From positions 124,001 through 188,000 of the forward strand of contig NZ_JALCLM010000001.1 of the NCBI RefSeq assembly GCF_022647885.1: 64,000 bases of DNA, given 5' to 3'. Within the stretch, counting starts at the first letter, position 1; each line of letters opens with the position of its first letter. The notes beneath the pieces were generated by a model. The model did no database searches, was not told the origin of the DNA, and saw nothing but the letters and a program-made list of their open reading frames with translations. Shown one piece after another: positions 63,057 through 64,000 of this stretch. The DNA is from Bifidobacterium sp. GTDB taxonomy: Bacteria > Actinomycetota > Actinomycetes > Actinomycetales > Bifidobacteriaceae. The position numbers were made by a program, and so were the translations under genes.

Positions 63057-64000
63057 ATGAACACGAACACACACCACAGGCACAGCTCAAATATGGTCCG
63101 ACGTCTGACCGTGACGGTTTTGGCTGGACTAAGCGTTATCGCTTTAACTGCGTGCTCAGGTACTGGGCAATCAGCCACATCCTCTGACGCAACGTCTAAG
63201 ACTTCAGGCAATTTTCCCGTCAGTATTAAGCACGCGTATGGCACCACAACGATTGAGCAACAGCCCTCACGCGTATCAACTATTGGTTGGACGAATCAGG
63301 ATGCCGTCATCGCTCTAGGAGTTGTTCCAGTTGATATGCCCAAAATTACTGATGGAGCAGCAGGAGACAGTGGCATTTTGCCTTGGACCGAAAGCGCGCT
63401 CAAGAAACTAGGAGCCACAGGCGATAAGGCGCCGAAACTGCATGACGAAAGCGACGATATAGATACAGAGGCCATTGCTTCCACTAGCCCTGACGTCATT
63501 ATTGGTATTCAATCAGGCATCTCCAAGGCTCAGTACCAGACGATGAGCAAAATAGCTCCGACCATCGCATACCCAGGGAAAGCGTGGGCAGCGCAATGGA
63601 GAGAAGTCCTTGAATTGAGCGGAAAAGCACTCGGGAAAGAAAGTGAAGCAAAACAAGTGATCGCCGACGATGAGGAAGCAATCAGTAAGGCAGCGGCAGC
63701 TCACCCAGATCTCAAAGGCAAAAACGCTTCAGTAATGTATTTCGATACCACCAAACTCTCGACCATCAGTGTGTATACCACTGCCGATACTAGGCCAGCT
63801 TTCCTCGAAGATTTGGGACTACAAACTCCCTCTTCAGTCAAGAAGATATCGAATTCTACCGATTCCTTCTATAAAGATATCGCTGCTGAAAACGTCGACC
63901 AATTCAACGACGTGGATATCATTGTGACCTACGGAGACAGCACCACACTCAGCACGCTGCAAAAAGACCCGCTGATCTCGCAAATTCCTGCGGTTAAGCG
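63057..64000 (+). CDS. Siderophore/iron ABC transporter binding lipoprotein, 3' end outside the window
   Basis: The frame is open from ATG 63057 (or 63054) to the right edge, 314 residues. AAGGGA lies before the start. The signal peptide has basic MVRRLTV, a hydrophobic core and lipobox LTAC followed by a Ser/Thr linker. The mature part is a FecB/FepB-type domain: TTTIEQQPSRVSTIGWTNQDAVIALGVVPV, then DIDTEAIASTSPDVIIGIQSGIS, YFDTTKLSTISVYTTADTRPAFLEDLGL. It should deliver ferric siderophore to a permease that would lie to the right. The gap 62771-63056 before it holds a short direct repeat GCTAGATTGCTAGATT but no recognisable Fur/DtxR site. Confidence 0.92.
   Translation, partial: MNTNTHHRHSSNMVRRLTVTVLAGLSVIALTACSGTGQSATSSDATSKTSGNFPVSIKHAYGTTTIEQQPSRVSTIGWTNQDAVIALGVVPVDMPKITDGAAGDSGILPWTESALKKLGATGDKAPKLHDESDDIDTEAIASTSPDVIIGIQSGISKAQYQTMSKIAPTIAYPGKAWAAQWREVLELSGKALGKESEAKQVIADDEEAISKAAAAHPDLKGKNASVMYFDTTKLSTISVYTTADTRPAFLEDLGLQTPSSVKKISNSTDSFYKDIAAENVDQFNDVDIIVTYGDSTTLSTLQKDPLISQIPAVK

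Overview
The window looks like a chromosomal segment of an actinobacterium of the family Bifidobacteriaceae. The evidence is the dnaK-grpE-dnaJ-hspR order with a DnaJ that lacks the cysteine-rich domain, an HspR-type (HAIR) operator before dnaK, actinobacterial rRNA leader and spacer motifs, and several LacI-regulated oligosaccharide ABC operons. By eye the base composition is close to half G+C, which would fit the lower-GC genera of the family, but the species is not determined.

Region by region. (1) 1-7.2 kb: a leftward operon with a lipoprotein, two permeases, an ATPase, RidA and a PLP aminotransferase that runs off the left edge, divergent from a YheO-type regulator followed by a second aminotransferase; this reads as an amino acid uptake and transamination module. 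TfoX-domain and DJ-1/PfpI proteins follow. (2) 7.9-11.2 kb: a LacI regulator with a translationally coupled PfkB kinase and ADP-ribosylglycohydrolase. (3) 11.4-17.7 kb: a SWIM/SNF2 helicase, a CPA2 antiporter coupled to a ParB-like protein, and DNA-3-methyladenine glycosylase I. (4) 17.7-24.1 kb: a GH1 beta-glucosidase, two permeases, a binding lipoprotein and a LacI regulator, resembling bifidobacterial cellodextrin (cld-like) operons. (5) 24.1-28.1 kb: pyrimidine-dimer glycosylase, an Ala/Lys-rich small protein, a tiny Cys/His protein with a GTG start, a HAD hydrolase and a DEAD-box helicase. (6) 28.4-32.8 kb: the chaperone operon. (7) 32.9-42.8 kb: an alpha-glucoside type locus with a YesL-like protein, two paralogous binding lipoproteins, a GH13 glucosidase, one MalFG-type permease pair and a LacI regulator, linked by three similar putative operators. 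(8) 42.9-48.1 kb: small metabolic and transport genes. (9) 48.2-60.3 kb: two complete rRNA operons in tandem, both leftward, as 5514-bp direct repeats that look identical, separated by about 1.1 kb holding a RelB/YafQ-type toxin-antitoxin pair. (10) 60.6-64 kb: a sirtuin, threonine ammonia-lyase and the start of a siderophore-binding lipoprotein.

The least explained structures are two noncoding elements (11303-11421 and 37498-37607). They share perfect 13-bp terminal inverted repeats but have different interiors that each keep nested pairing potential. The intergenic region 37.2-37.8 kb holds one of them together with several other hairpins, including two that are mutually exclusive. No tRNA genes, CRISPR arrays, insertion sequences or prophage genes were recognised.
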